A stretch of 64,000 nucleotides of DNA from an uncultured SAR116 cluster alpha proteobacterium (GTDB taxonomy: Bacteria; Pseudomonadota; Alphaproteobacteria; Puniceispirillales; Marisalimonadaceae): contig CACNEF010000001.1 in NCBI GenBank assembly GCA_902619485.1, forward strand, positions 310,001-374,000, in the 5' to 3' direction. The first letter of the stretch is position 1. Every line of letters starts with the position of its first letter. Both the position numbers and the translations under genes were made by a program. The notes under the pieces are model-generated. The model was not told the DNA's origin and searched no databases. It saw only the letters and a program-made list of their open reading frames with translations. This document shows positions 1 through 9,257 of the stretch, in pieces.

Positions 1-530
1 TCATAAGCTTTAATTCTTGCACCAACTAGAGACAACCAAGCCCCAATCCCTTTATCTAACTGACCAAGCAACCACCCTCCTCCAACGTCTGGAAATAATC
101 CAATTGCTGTTTCCGGCATTGCAAACATTGTTTTTTCTGAGGCAACTACGTGACTACCATGCATTGATACACCGACACCTCCACCCATCGTAAATCCATT
201 AATTAGAGAAATGAAAGGTTTTTTATAATTACTAATTTTATAGTTAAGGGTATATTCATCATAAAAAAAAGATTTAGATAAATTGGTTGGTGGCCCACCG
301 TCTGCTAAAACTTCTTTTCTTAACTTAACAACGTCTCCTCCAGCACAGAAAGAACGGTCTCCAGCACCCTCAATTATAATGCAGTTTATATTATCGTTAA
401 TTTCCCAAGAATTGAGATTTTTATTTATTTTTTGAACCATTGAATAAGTAAGGGCATTTAACCTATCTGGCCTATTAAGGGTAATTACACCTACGCCATT
501 ATCCTCAGTGAATATAACTTCATCTTGCAT
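1..530 (-). CDS. 3-hydroxyisobutyryl-CoA hydrolase, C-terminus beyond window
   Basis: The first 176 codons of a crotonase-superfamily protein run from an ATG at 530 off the left edge without a stop. Visible marks are the oxyanion-hole segment FCAGGDV, the GFTMGGGVG glycine turn and the FPDVGG motif. FPDVGG is typical of 3-hydroxyisobutyryl-CoA hydrolase rather than ordinary enoyl-CoA hydratase. Such enzymes release 3-hydroxyisobutyrate from its CoA ester in valine degradation. The next gene upstream on this strand (554-1696) is an acyl-CoA dehydrogenase of the isobutyryl-CoA type, 23 bp away, so the two probably form an operon carrying consecutive valine-pathway steps. The C-terminal half cannot be seen. 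Confidence 0.85.
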   Translation of the reverse strand, partial: MQDEVIFTEDNGVGVITLNRPDRLNALTYSMVQKINKNLNSWEINDNINCIIIEGAGDRSFCAGGDVVKLRKEVLADGGPPTNLSKSFFYDEYTLNYKISNYKKPFISLINGFTMGGGVGVSMHGSHVVASEKTMFAMPETAIGLFPDVGGGWLLGQLDKGIGAWLSLVGARIKAY

Positions 531-553
531 TATCAAAATTATCCTTTTTAAAT

Positions 554-1696
554 TTAATTAGCTTTTAAATGTCTTGTAATAATAACTCTCATTATTTCAT
601 TAGTCCCCTCTAAGATTTGATGAACCCTTAAATCCCTTACAAGTCTTTCTAGCGGAAAGTCTTTCAAATATCCATAACCACCATGAATTTGAAGAGCCAT
701 ATTACATATCTCAGAGCATACATCCGTTGCATATCTTTTAGCCATTGCACATAGTTTTGTAGCTTGTTTATCTGCGGTATCTAACGCACATGCGGCTCTT
801 AAAACCATGAGACGAGAAGCCTCCAACTCAGTTGCCATATCGGCTAACTTAAATTGAGTAACTTGGAATTTGTCTAGTGATTTGCCAAATTGTTTTCTTT
901 CTGCAGAATAACTGATAGATGCTTCTAAAGCTGCTCTTGCTCCACCCAAAGAACATGCGGCAATATTTACTCTTCCACCATCTAGACCTTTCATTGCAAT
1001 TTTAAATCCATCGCCTTCATTTCCAACAAGGTTATCTATTGGTATTTCACAATTATCAAAATTTACCATAGATGTGTGTTGACTATTCCAACCCATTTTC
1101 TTTTCTTGTTTTCCAAATGATAAACCCTTTGTTCCTTTTTCTACTAATATACATGAAACACCACTAGCACCTTCTTCACCTGTTCTGCACATTACTGCAA
1201 AAATATCACTTGTAGGTCCTCCAGATATAAAACTTTTTGAACCATTTAAAACGTAATGACTATTTCCTTTTTTTGTAGCTTTAGTTTTCAATGCCACAGC
1301 ATCTGATCCAGAACCTGGTTCTGTAAGACAGTAACTAGACATCATTTGCATAGTTGATAACTTTTTAATAAACCTTTCTTTTATATGATCTGATCCATGA
1401 GCATCTATCATCCAAGTAACCATATTATGGATAGATATGTAAGCCGCAGTAGACACACATCCCCTAGAAAGTTCTTCGAAACAAATAGCAGCATCCAACC
1501 GACTAAGACCTGAACCTCCATAAGTCTCATTCACATAAATAGCAGCCAAACCAAGTTCAGCTGCTTTTTTTAGAGTTTCGACAGGGAAAATCTCGTTTTG
1601 ATCCCATTCAGATGCATGAGGCATGAGTTCTGTTTCAGCGAAATTTTTTGCCATTTCTTTTATATTTAACTGATCTTCGTTATATTCAAAGTTCAT
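554..1696 (-). CDS. acyl-CoA dehydrogenase, isobutyryl-CoA type
   Basis: A full-length 380-residue flavin-dependent acyl-CoA dehydrogenase. The substrate/FAD loop CLTEPGSGSD lies near residue 125, and GGYGYLKDFPLERLVRD lies just before the C-terminus. The terminal LEGTNEIMR carries the usual catalytic Glu at about residue 363. This set resembles short branched-chain enzymes (ACAD8/mmgC type), which make methacrylyl-CoA from isobutyryl-CoA. The adjoining 3-hydroxyisobutyryl-CoA hydrolase gene supports a role in valine catabolism. A different short or branched acyl-CoA substrate cannot be excluded from sequence alone. The ATG at 1696 gives normal family length. Confidence 0.85.
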   Translation of the reverse strand: MNFEYNEDQLNIKEMAKNFAETELMPHASEWDQNEIFPVETLKKAAELGLAAIYVNETYGGSGLSRLDAAICFEELSRGCVSTAAYISIHNMVTWMIDAHGSDHIKERFIKKLSTMQMMSSYCLTEPGSGSDAVALKTKATKKGNSHYVLNGSKSFISGGPTSDIFAVMCRTGEEGASGVSCILVEKGTKGLSFGKQEKKMGWNSQHTSMVNFDNCEIPIDNLVGNEGDGFKIAMKGLDGGRVNIAACSLGGARAALEASISYSAERKQFGKSLDKFQVTQFKLADMATELEASRLMVLRAACALDTADKQATKLCAMAKRYATDVCSEICNMALQIHGGYGYLKDFPLERLVRDLRVHQILEGTNEIMRVIITRHLKAN

Positions 1697-1728
1697 TTTT
1701 TACCTCTTCATTACACATTTCATACTTA

Positions 1729-3330
1729 CTAAATTTTATGTGACTGCAAAATCATCTCTGATGCCTTTTCAGCAATCATTAATGTCGGCGCATTCGTATT
1801 ACCAGAAGTTATAGTGGGCATTACTGAAGCATCAGCAATCCTAAGGCCATCCACTCCTCTTACTTTTAGGTTACTATCTGTCACTGAGGTTTTATTTGAG
1901 CCCATTGCACACGTGCCGACTGGATGAAAAATCGTTGTACCAATATCACCAGCAACTTTTTTGAGTTCATCTTCAGATTGAAACTGTATACCCGGCGCAA
2001 ATTCTTTGGGATTATATTTTTTCATTGCAGGTTGGGAAATTATTTTTCTTGTTAACTTTATAGATTGAGCTGCTACAATTTTATCTTTTTCTTCAGATAA
2101 GTAATTGGGGTCTATTGATGGAGCTATCTTGTAATCATTTGAAGTAATGTGAACTTTGCCTCTGCTTTGAGGGTTTAGATTACAAACACTTGCTGTTAAA
2201 CCTGGAAAACTATGTAAAGGGTCTCCAAATTTGTCTAAAGAAAGAGGTTGGACATGAAATTGAAGATTGGGTGTTTCATAAGATTTATCAGACATTGCAA
2301 AAATACCTAATTGACTTGGCGCCATTGACATTGGCCCAGTTCTTTTTAGAGCATATTCCAAACCAATGGCTATTTTACCAAGTAAAGAGTTTGCTTTTTG
2401 ATTAAGTGTTTTAGCATTTTCTAGCCTATAAATAACTCTCAATTGAAGATGATCTTGTAAATTCTCACCAACATTATTACTCTCAACCAAAGTATTAATA
2501 CCTAAGTTTGAGAGTATTTTTGGATTACCAATACCTGATAATTCTAATATTTTAGGTGACCCAATAGATCCAGCAGAAAGTATAACTTCTCTGTTTGCAA
2601 AAATTTCTTCTAGCTTTCCATTTCTAAATACTTGTATACCTTTGCACTTTTTGTTGTTCAAAATTATTCTATTAACTTCACATTTACTTATTATTTTAAG
2701 GTTATTTCTGTTTTGTATTGGTTTAATAAACGCTTTAACAGTATTCCACCTAAATCCAGAATTTTGATTTACTTTAAAATAAGAAACTCCAAAATTATTT
2801 CCTTCATTAAAATCATCTGTTTTAGGTATTCCTGCTTCAATAGTAGCGTCTCTAAAACTATCTAAAATATCCCATGAAAGTCTTTGTTGATTTACTTTCC
2901 ATTCGCCACCAGCGCCATGAAACTCACTCTCACCTTCATAACTATCTTCCATATTTTTGAAATATGGTAAAACATCATCCCAACTCCAACCTTCATTACC
3001 CATTTGTCTCCATTGATCATAATCACCTGCTTGTCCACGCATATAAATCATACCATTTATAGACGAACAACCTCCCATGATTTTACCTCTTGGATAATTT
3101 AGAGATCTTCCATTTAATCCTTTTTGAGAAGTAGTTTTATAAAGCCAGTCTGTTCTTTTATTTCCCATACAATAAAGGTATCCAACTGGTATATGAACCC
3201 AGTGGTAATTATCATTTCCTCCAGCTTCTATTAATGCGACAGAATGTCTATTGTTTGCTGATAATCGATTCGCTAAGAGACATCCCGCAGTTCCTGCACC
3301 AACAACGATAAAATCAAAGCTTTGTGTCAT
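1729..3330 (-). CDS. GMC family FAD-dependent oxidoreductase (choline dehydrogenase-like)
   Basis: A 533-residue glucose-methanol-choline oxidoreductase. The N-terminal dinucleotide-binding motif VVGAGTAGC is at residues 9-17. GGCSSINGMIYMRG near residue 90 is the second GMC signature. HPVGTCAMG near 469 supplies the catalytic His, and SGNTNAPT near 511 supplies the paired Asn. These enzymes oxidise primary alcohols to aldehydes with FAD. The family includes choline, polyethylene glycol and aliphatic alcohol dehydrogenases, and the substrate cannot be told apart here. No signal peptide is seen. It lies 32 bp upstream of the acyl-CoA dehydrogenase in the same orientation and may be co-transcribed with it. 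Confidence 0.88.
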   Translation of the reverse strand: MTQSFDFIVVGAGTAGCLLANRLSANNRHSVALIEAGGNDNYHWVHIPVGYLYCMGNKRTDWLYKTTSQKGLNGRSLNYPRGKIMGGCSSINGMIYMRGQAGDYDQWRQMGNEGWSWDDVLPYFKNMEDSYEGESEFHGAGGEWKVNQQRLSWDILDSFRDATIEAGIPKTDDFNEGNNFGVSYFKVNQNSGFRWNTVKAFIKPIQNRNNLKIISKCEVNRIILNNKKCKGIQVFRNGKLEEIFANREVILSAGSIGSPKILELSGIGNPKILSNLGINTLVESNNVGENLQDHLQLRVIYRLENAKTLNQKANSLLGKIAIGLEYALKRTGPMSMAPSQLGIFAMSDKSYETPNLQFHVQPLSLDKFGDPLHSFPGLTASVCNLNPQSRGKVHITSNDYKIAPSIDPNYLSEEKDKIVAAQSIKLTRKIISQPAMKKYNPKEFAPGIQFQSEDELKKVAGDIGTTIFHPVGTCAMGSNKTSVTDSNLKVRGVDGLRIADASVMPTITSGNTNAPTLMIAEKASEMILQSHKI

Positions 3331-3457
3331 ACAAATTGCCTTTTATAATAGTATAAAGTAATAAAAAGTTAATTTTATAGTATTTGATCTAAAATTAATT
3401 TTCTATGTAAAAAAATTTAAATCTGCTTCAGAAGATAAATTTTAAAACTACTTAATT

Positions 3458-4240
3458 CTACTTTTCGTTCCAAGAAGGAGGTCTTTTGTCTAAGAAGGCA
3501 CTAATACCTTCGTGCGCGTCTATTTCCATCATATTGATTGCCATTACTTCAGAAGTATAGTGATAAGCCTCATCAAGTGACATTTCTACTTGTTTATAAA
3601 AAGCCTCCTTTCCAATCTTTACTGTAGAAGTTGGCTTTGAAGCTATTAATTTTGCCAAGTTTAGTGTATCAAAGTGAAGCCGTTCTAATGGCACACATTT
3701 GTTAACAAGCCCAAACTGAACAGCTTCTTGTGCACTAAGTTTTTCTCCAGTTAAAAGCATTTCCATGATTTTTTTTCTGCTAATGTTTCGAGAAACAGCA
3801 ACCATTGGTGTTGAGCAAAAAAGACCTATATTTACACCTGGAGTCATGAATGAAGATTGTTCCGAAGCAACAGCTAAATCACAACTTGCAACTAGTTGAC
3901 AACCAGCAGCGGCAGCGATTCCACATACTTCAGCTATAACTGGTTGTGGCAACCTTAATATCGTTTGCATTAAGATTGAACATTCATCAAATAAATTTTT
4001 AAAGAAAACTTTATTTTTCTTATTTTGTCTTAGTTCTTCTAGATCATGCCCAGCTGAGAAACCAGGACCCACAGAAGAAATAATTATAACTTTTATTTTA
4101 TTTTGCGCAGAAACATCTACTAAAGCTTTTGTAAGAGCTTTTATTAATCGTAAAGATAATGGATTGTGTTTTTCACCGTTAGTTAATTCTATCCTAACTA
4201 TATTTTCAGTTTCATTTTTAATAGAAAAATAATTATCCAT
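3458..4240 (-). CDS. enoyl-CoA hydratase/isomerase family protein (ECHDC3-like)
   Basis: A 260-residue crotonase-fold protein of standard length. The oxyanion-hole segment GPGFSAGHDLEEL spans about residues 58-70, and a second glycine-rich turn, EVCGIAAAAGCQL, lies near residue 110. The AGHDLEE form is typical of the ECHDC3-like subgroup, whose physiological reaction is poorly defined. It is therefore best called a crotonase with unassigned substrate, not a proven enoyl-CoA hydratase. It is separated from the GMC gene by 127 bp and faces away from the MFS gene at 4373. Confidence 0.8.
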   Translation of the reverse strand: MDNYFSIKNETENIVRIELTNGEKHNPLSLRLIKALTKALVDVSAQNKIKVIIISSVGPGFSAGHDLEELRQNKKNKVFFKNLFDECSILMQTILRLPQPVIAEVCGIAAAAGCQLVASCDLAVASEQSSFMTPGVNIGLFCSTPMVAVSRNISRKKIMEMLLTGEKLSAQEAVQFGLVNKCVPLERLHFDTLNLAKLIASKPTSTVKIGKEAFYKQVEMSLDEAYHYTSEVMAINMMEIDAHEGISAFLDKRPPSWNEK

Positions 4241-4372
4241 TTTTTGATCATAAATTGTTTATATAACATTTGAAACATTTTTTGAATTTTGGTCAATGAA
4301 TAATCGTATTTTATTGTTTGTTTTACTTAAAATAAAAATCACATTAAATATAATAAAAAAGATTGTTATTAA

Positions 4373-5551
4373 ATGAAAAATTTTAATTATAAAGTTTTAG
4401 TCTTAATTTTAACTGGAACAGCAGCTCTTGCTCTAGCAATAGGTATTGGTAGGTTTACTTATACTCCTATACTACCCTTTATGTTAGAGGAGTTAAATAT
4501 TACTAAAACTGAAGGTGGTTTAATTGCCTCATGGAATTTTTTTGGGTACCTATGTGGTTCACTGTTATCAATTTCTTCAATTTTTAAAAAAAGAGTTAAG
4601 CTAGTTTTTTTTATTTCTATAGTTATTTCAATATCAACTACATTTCTAATGAGCATGGCTGATCAAGTAATATTTTTTATTATTATTCGATTTGTAAGTG
4701 GTCTATCCAGTGCTTTTGTTCTTATATTCGGCACGGCTTTAATTCTACCAAGCATACAAGCAATAGGAAAAAAATCGCTTAGCACTTCACACTTTATGGG
4801 TGTAGGTTTTGGAATAGTCATATCTTCCATTCTAGTTACAATTTTAGGCAAATTAGGTTTCAATTGGGATGATTTATGGATTGGTGTAGCTGTGTTATCA
4901 GTAATTTTAGCTTTTCCAATCTTTATATTTACTCCTAATGAAATTTTGCAGCATTCTTATTCTCAAAATTCAAATTATAAATATAATTTTAGTTTTTCTT
5001 TAATTTCTATTTCGTATGGTTTGTATGGTTTTGGATACGTAATTTTGGGGACTTTTATTTCAGCCATGGCTAGGGAAACATCTGGTTTGGAAGCCACTGA
5101 AATGTATGTTTGGTTGTTAGTTGGATTAGCAGGCATACCTATGGTTATTTTTTGGCCATGGTTTGGTAAAAAAATTGGTAATGATTTAGCTCTTTTTTTA
5201 GCTTGTTTTATAATGGGATTAGGAGTTTTAATGCCCGTGATATTTGAAAATAAAGTTGGAATTACTTCTGCATCTCTTTTACTTGGCTCAACGTTTATAC
5301 CAATAACTGCACTTGCATTATTAGAGGGTCAGACTAGATATAATGGGTCAATTAGAGTTTCTACTGCCATTTTAACTTCATCATTTAGTGTTGGACAAAT
5401 GATAGGACCTTATTTTGGTGGAGTTATAATAGATTTATTTAATTCCTATAGTATTGCTTTGTCTATATCCTCAATATCACTTTTTATTGCTTCTATATTA
5501 ATGATTAATCCTACACGGTTTCTTAATAGAAAATTTAGAGATATTCTTTGA
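4373..5551 (+). CDS. MFS transporter, YbfB/YjiJ family
   Basis: A 392-residue multi-pass membrane protein with about twelve hydrophobic segments. The sequence IGIGRFTYTPILPFM near residues 23-37 is the hallmark of the YbfB/YjiJ (MFS_4, formerly DUF1228) family. These are inner-membrane carriers without an established substrate. The gene is divergent from the crotonase at 3458-4240 and converges on the phosphotransferase gene at 5535, overlapping it by 17 bp. The substrate cannot be inferred with confidence; the acyl-CoA catabolic surroundings hint at an organic acid or a related compound. Confidence 0.82.
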   Translation: MKNFNYKVLVLILTGTAALALAIGIGRFTYTPILPFMLEELNITKTEGGLIASWNFFGYLCGSLLSISSIFKKRVKLVFFISIVISISTTFLMSMADQVIFFIIIRFVSGLSSAFVLIFGTALILPSIQAIGKKSLSTSHFMGVGFGIVISSILVTILGKLGFNWDDLWIGVAVLSVILAFPIFIFTPNEILQHSYSQNSNYKYNFSFSLISISYGLYGFGYVILGTFISAMARETSGLEATEMYVWLLVGLAGIPMVIFWPWFGKKIGNDLALFLACFIMGLGVLMPVIFENKVGITSASLLLGSTFIPITALALLEGQTRYNGSIRVSTAILTSSFSVGQMIGPYFGGVIIDLFNSYSIALSISSISLFIASILMINPTRFLNRKFRDIL

Positions 5552-6575
5552 GTATTTTTGAACCTAAATCTGCAACTGGTTCTGCCTGTTCTCCTACTTC
5601 ATAGGCATTTTTACCTGAGTTATTTCCGTCAATAACACGCTTTGCTATACCTTGAAGAATTCCTGCAAATCTAAAACAATTAAATGCTATTAAAAACTTC
5701 CAATATTTTGGCTTATCAAAACTAGTTAAATTTAAATAACTTTCTAAAATTTTTTCTTCAGTTGGTATACCAGAGTAACATTTTTGATTATTAAAATTAC
5801 TTAAACCACCTATTGGCCATGTTTTTTCAAATCTAAGCATTAATACCCAGTATGATAAATCAATAAAAGGTGGTGATAGTGTTGATAATTCCCAATCTAA
5901 CAAACCAATTACTCTTGGAATAGATTTATTTTTTTCTAAAATCATATTATCTAAACGAAAATCACCGTGTAAAAGACACGGTTTCAAATCATCTATTTCA
6001 GTTGGAATGTATTTTGGTATTGTATCTATCAAGTATTCCATACTTTTTATGTGCTTTGTTTCAGAGTCTCTGTATTGTGTTATCCATAATTTAATTTGTC
6101 TTTCAAGGTAACCGAAAGGTTTACCAAAATTTTCTAGACCAATTTTTTTTAAATCTAATTTAACTAATTCTGCCAAAATCTTAATTTTATGTTTATAAAT
6201 TTTGTGTCTTTGTTCGCTTGTATAATTTGTAAGATCAGGATCAAACTCATGCGCCCCATTTATGAATTCCATAACGTAAAATTCACTTCCTAAAATATCT
6301 TTATCACTACAATATCCATACATTTTAGGAGTAGGAATTTTAGAATTTGATAAAGCACTCATCACTTTATATTCTCTATCAATCCGATGTGCACCCCTAA
6401 GGAGATTTCCTAATGGCTTAGATCTAAGCACAAAGCTTTTATTGTCTGATTTCAAAAGAAATGTTGGATTAGATTGACCTGTTTCAAATTTTTTAATAGA
6501 TAAAATTTGTTCATCAATTGATGTGTTTTTTTTTAACCAAAGATTTATACTATTAATTTTATTTTTTACTGACAT
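5535..6575 (-). CDS. APH-type phosphotransferase (ACAD10/11 N-domain-like, LvaA-like)
   Basis: A 346-residue aminoglycoside-phosphotransferase-fold kinase. The catalytic loop LLHGDFRLDN is at about residues 201-210, with Asp205 as the likely base. The metal-binding GLLDWELST lies near residues 224-232, and the N-terminal lobe carries FVLRSKPLG. It matches the kinase half of ACAD10/ACAD11 and the bacterial LvaA group, which phosphorylates 4-hydroxyacyl-CoA esters. It is divergent, across only 64 bp, from an SDR and an ACAD11-type dehydrogenase, which strengthens this reading. An antibiotic-resistance role is unlikely. The substrate is inferred from family and neighbours. Confidence 0.8.
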   Translation of the reverse strand: MSVKNKINSINLWLKKNTSIDEQILSIKKFETGQSNPTFLLKSDNKSFVLRSKPLGNLLRGAHRIDREYKVMSALSNSKIPTPKMYGYCSDKDILGSEFYVMEFINGAHEFDPDLTNYTSEQRHKIYKHKIKILAELVKLDLKKIGLENFGKPFGYLERQIKLWITQYRDSETKHIKSMEYLIDTIPKYIPTEIDDLKPCLLHGDFRLDNMILEKNKSIPRVIGLLDWELSTLSPPFIDLSYWVLMLRFEKTWPIGGLSNFNNQKCYSGIPTEEKILESYLNLTSFDKPKYWKFLIAFNCFRFAGILQGIAKRVIDGNNSGKNAYEVGEQAEPVADLGSKILKEYL

Positions 6576-6639
6576 ATTTACTTGACTAATTTATTCTTAT
6601 TAAAATGTCACATTTAAATAAATTTTAGGTATATGATAT

Positions 6640-7374
6640 ATGACTATTCAATCTAACACTGTTTTAATAACAGGTGCAAGCAGAGGGTTAGGTGCAAATT
6701 TTTCCAATGTATTAGCGCATGATGGTTTTAAAATTATTGGTGTTGGACGTAATTTACAAAATCTTAAGTCAGTAATTTCATCTCTTCCTAACCAAGACCT
6801 AGGTCATTCATATTTAAAACTTGATATTACAGATGAGTTACAAGTGCAGAGTATGTTAAATGATCTAAACATTTACGCCTTAATAAATAATGCAGGTATT
6901 GCAAATACCAAATTATTACATGAAGAAACTTATTCAGATTTAACAAAAATAATTGACACTAATTTATTAGGTTCAATTAATGTATCTAATGCTTTAATTC
7001 CAAATATGATTAAAAACAAAAATGGGAAAATTATTAACATTGCTTCCACTCTTGGTTATAGACCTTTATCATTTGTTGGAGCATATTCTGCAACTAAGGC
7101 TGCCTTAATACAAATTACTAAATCTCAATCAATTGAATTAGCTAAATATAATATATGCGTTAATGCACTTGCACCAGGTTACATACTAACTGACATTAAT
7201 AGAAAACAATTAGAAGGTGATGCAGGCGTTTTACTTAAAAAGAAAATACCGCTCAAAAGATTTGCTACTGTAGAAGAACTTGATGTTATTATTTCTATGT
7301 TAGTAAATCCACTAAACACCTATATGACAGGTGCCACAATAGCTGTTGATGGCGGACTAAGTACTGGTCTTTGA
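6640..7374 (+). CDS. SDR family oxidoreductase
   Basis: A 244-residue classical short-chain dehydrogenase/reductase. The cofactor-binding motif TGASRGLG is at residues 11-18, NNAGIANT is near 85-92, and the catalytic YSATKA lies near residue 150. It uses NAD(P)H to interconvert an alcohol and a ketone. It sits 15 bp ahead of an ACAD11-type dehydrogenase and is divergent from the matching kinase. By analogy with the levulinate (lva) pathway it could reduce a 4-oxoacyl-CoA or oxidise a 3-hydroxyacyl-CoA. A FabG-like role elsewhere is possible, but the context makes it less likely. Confidence 0.85.
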   Translation: MTIQSNTVLITGASRGLGANFSNVLAHDGFKIIGVGRNLQNLKSVISSLPNQDLGHSYLKLDITDELQVQSMLNDLNIYALINNAGIANTKLLHEETYSDLTKIIDTNLLGSINVSNALIPNMIKNKNGKIINIASTLGYRPLSFVGAYSATKAALIQITKSQSIELAKYNICVNALAPGYILTDINRKQLEGDAGVLLKKKIPLKRFATVEELDVIISMLVNPLNTYMTGATIAVDGGLSTGL

Positions 7375-7389
7375 CAATAGGAGCAATTT

Positions 7390-8589
7390 ATGGATTTTAC
7401 ACTTCCTGAACATGTCGAAACTCTAAGATTAAAAACAAGAGACTTTGTTAATCAAAAGATTATTCCTCTAGAGTCAGATATTTCATCATATGATAAACAT
7501 GAAAATATAAATGAAGATTTGCTAAATCAAATTCGTTTAGAAGTCAAAGCTGCAGGGCTTTGGTCACCACAAATGCCTACATCCAGATCTGGTCTTGGGT
7601 TAGGTCCTATTGGTATGTCTGCCCTATATGAAGAAATGAATAGATCAATTTTTGGTCCTGTTTGTTTCAATTGTGCAGCCCCTGATGATGGTAATATGTA
7701 CATTCTTAATAAGATAGGAACTGAAGAACAAAAAGTTAAATGGCTTGATCCAATAATCAATGGAGATGTTCGCTCTTCACTTGCTATGACTGAACCAGCA
7801 CCTGGCGGTGGCTCTGATCCATCAATGATTAAAACTGAAGCTGTTTATTCAAATGGCAAATGGATAATTAATGGTCTTAAATGGTATATTACTGGAGCTG
7901 CTGCTGCATCTCATTTCATCCTACTTGCAAAAACTAAAGAAGGTTTAACTGCATTCCTTTATCATAAAGATCAACCTGGTTGGAACATTAAAAGACGTAT
8001 TCCAATTATGGGCCCAGAAGAACACGGTGGACATTGTGAGATAGAGTATAATGGCTTAGAAATTCCTGATGAAAATAGGTTAGGTGAAGTTGGTAAAGGG
8101 CTTAAAATTGTTCAAATACGTCTCGGCCTTGCTCGTCTTACACACTGCATGAGATGGATAGGGCTTTCTAAAAGATGTTTAGAAATTGCTTTAGATTATG
8201 TTTCCATGAGAGAAGGCTTTGGTGTTAAGCTTTCTGATAGAGAATCTGTTCAAATAAAACTTGGTAAATCCGCAATGGACATTGACATTTCTCGTTTGCT
8301 TGTTATGAGAGCTGCATGGAAAATTGAACAAGGTAGTAAATCTAGACAAGATGTGTCAATGGCTAAAATATATGTCGCTGATACTTTAAATAATGTTTCA
8401 GATACTGCTATTCAACTAAATGGAGCTAAAGGCTATAGTAAAGATACTATACTTGAATGGATTTATCGTTATGCTCGTCAAGCAAAGTTAGTTGACGGAG
8501 CTTCAGAAGTTCATCAAATGATTATTAATAGATTTTTTAATAATCATAAGACTGATTTTTGGCATTGGGGTATAGGTCACGATAGTTAA
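7390..8589 (+). CDS. acyl-CoA dehydrogenase, ACAD10/11 (LvaC) type
   Basis: A 399-residue acyl-CoA dehydrogenase-fold protein with the loop MTEPAPGGGSDPS near residue 135 and NGAKGYSKD near residue 345. The C-terminal active-site segment reads LVDGASEVHQ (about 367-376), where ordinary acyl-CoA dehydrogenases have EGT. An Asp at this place followed by EVH is characteristic of the ACAD10/ACAD11 group. That group turns 4-phosphoacyl-CoA into unsaturated or 3-hydroxy products rather than performing plain alpha,beta-oxidation. A good Shine-Dalgarno (AGGAG) precedes the ATG, and the gene lies 15 bp behind the SDR. Its kinase partner is the divergent gene ending at 6575. Confidence 0.83.
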   Translation: MDFTLPEHVETLRLKTRDFVNQKIIPLESDISSYDKHENINEDLLNQIRLEVKAAGLWSPQMPTSRSGLGLGPIGMSALYEEMNRSIFGPVCFNCAAPDDGNMYILNKIGTEEQKVKWLDPIINGDVRSSLAMTEPAPGGGSDPSMIKTEAVYSNGKWIINGLKWYITGAAAASHFILLAKTKEGLTAFLYHKDQPGWNIKRRIPIMGPEEHGGHCEIEYNGLEIPDENRLGEVGKGLKIVQIRLGLARLTHCMRWIGLSKRCLEIALDYVSMREGFGVKLSDRESVQIKLGKSAMDIDISRLLVMRAAWKIEQGSKSRQDVSMAKIYVADTLNNVSDTAIQLNGAKGYSKDTILEWIYRYARQAKLVDGASEVHQMIINRFFNNHKTDFWHWGIGHDS

Positions 8590-9257
8590 TTTTTTAATAT
8601 TTTTTCTATTTGTTTTAAAGAATTTATAATTTGATCTGGCTTTCCTGGTAATTTCTCCAATTTGCTATTAAATCTATTTACCCATATTGTTTTAAATCCA
8701 TAATTTGAGGCTGCATGCATATCCCATGCATTACTTGAAAAAAATAATACGTTTTCTTTATTTACCCCCATTTTTTTTTCCACTAAATCATATACAATAC
8801 TCGCAGGTTTATAAACTTTGCATTCATCTACGGATAATATTTCATCCATCAAATTTTGTATTTTAGCATTTGATACAGCGCTTTCTAACATTTTATTATT
8901 TCCATTTGATAGTATAGCAGTTTTCAACCCCATATTTTTGATATTTTTTAGAACAGATTTAACTTCAGGATAAGCTTCTAGTTTTAAGTATAATGATAAT
9001 AATTCATCTCTTAATTTAATATTTTTAATATTTAATGTTTCCATAGCATAATCTAGTGCATTAGATGTGATTTTCCAAAAATCAATATATTCTTTCATTG
9101 AATTTCTTAACCATGTGTATTCTACTTGCCTAAGTCTCCACAAATTTGAGAGTTCATTCCATTTATTACCAACTTCTTTTGACAATTCTCGACATGCTGC
9201 ATTTACATCGAATAATGTTCCGTATGCGTCAAAAACACATGTTGTTATCTTATCCAT
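8586..9257 (-). CDS. haloacid dehalogenase type II (HAD superfamily)
   Basis: A 223-residue HAD-fold enzyme. The nucleophile lies in FDAYGTLFDV (Asp10, Thr14), Arg is at 41, ILSNGN contains Ser118, VYKPASIVYD contains Lys150 and Tyr156, and SSNAWD lies near 174-179. All key residues known from L-2-haloacid dehalogenases are present at nearly the same numbering, so hydrolysis of 2-haloacids to 2-hydroxyacids is plausible. The start is the ATG at 9257, preceded by GAGGA six bases upstream; a longer reading from a GTG at 9269 is less likely. It overlaps the preceding glycosyltransferase gene by 8 bp and converges on the ACAD gene with a 4-bp overlap. Confidence 0.82.
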   Translation of the reverse strand: MDKITTCVFDAYGTLFDVNAACRELSKEVGNKWNELSNLWRLRQVEYTWLRNSMKEYIDFWKITSNALDYAMETLNIKNIKLRDELLSLYLKLEAYPEVKSVLKNIKNMGLKTAILSNGNNKMLESAVSNAKIQNLMDEILSVDECKVYKPASIVYDLVEKKMGVNKENVLFFSSNAWDMHAASNYGFKTIWVNRFNSKLEKLPGKPDQIINSLKQIEKILKN

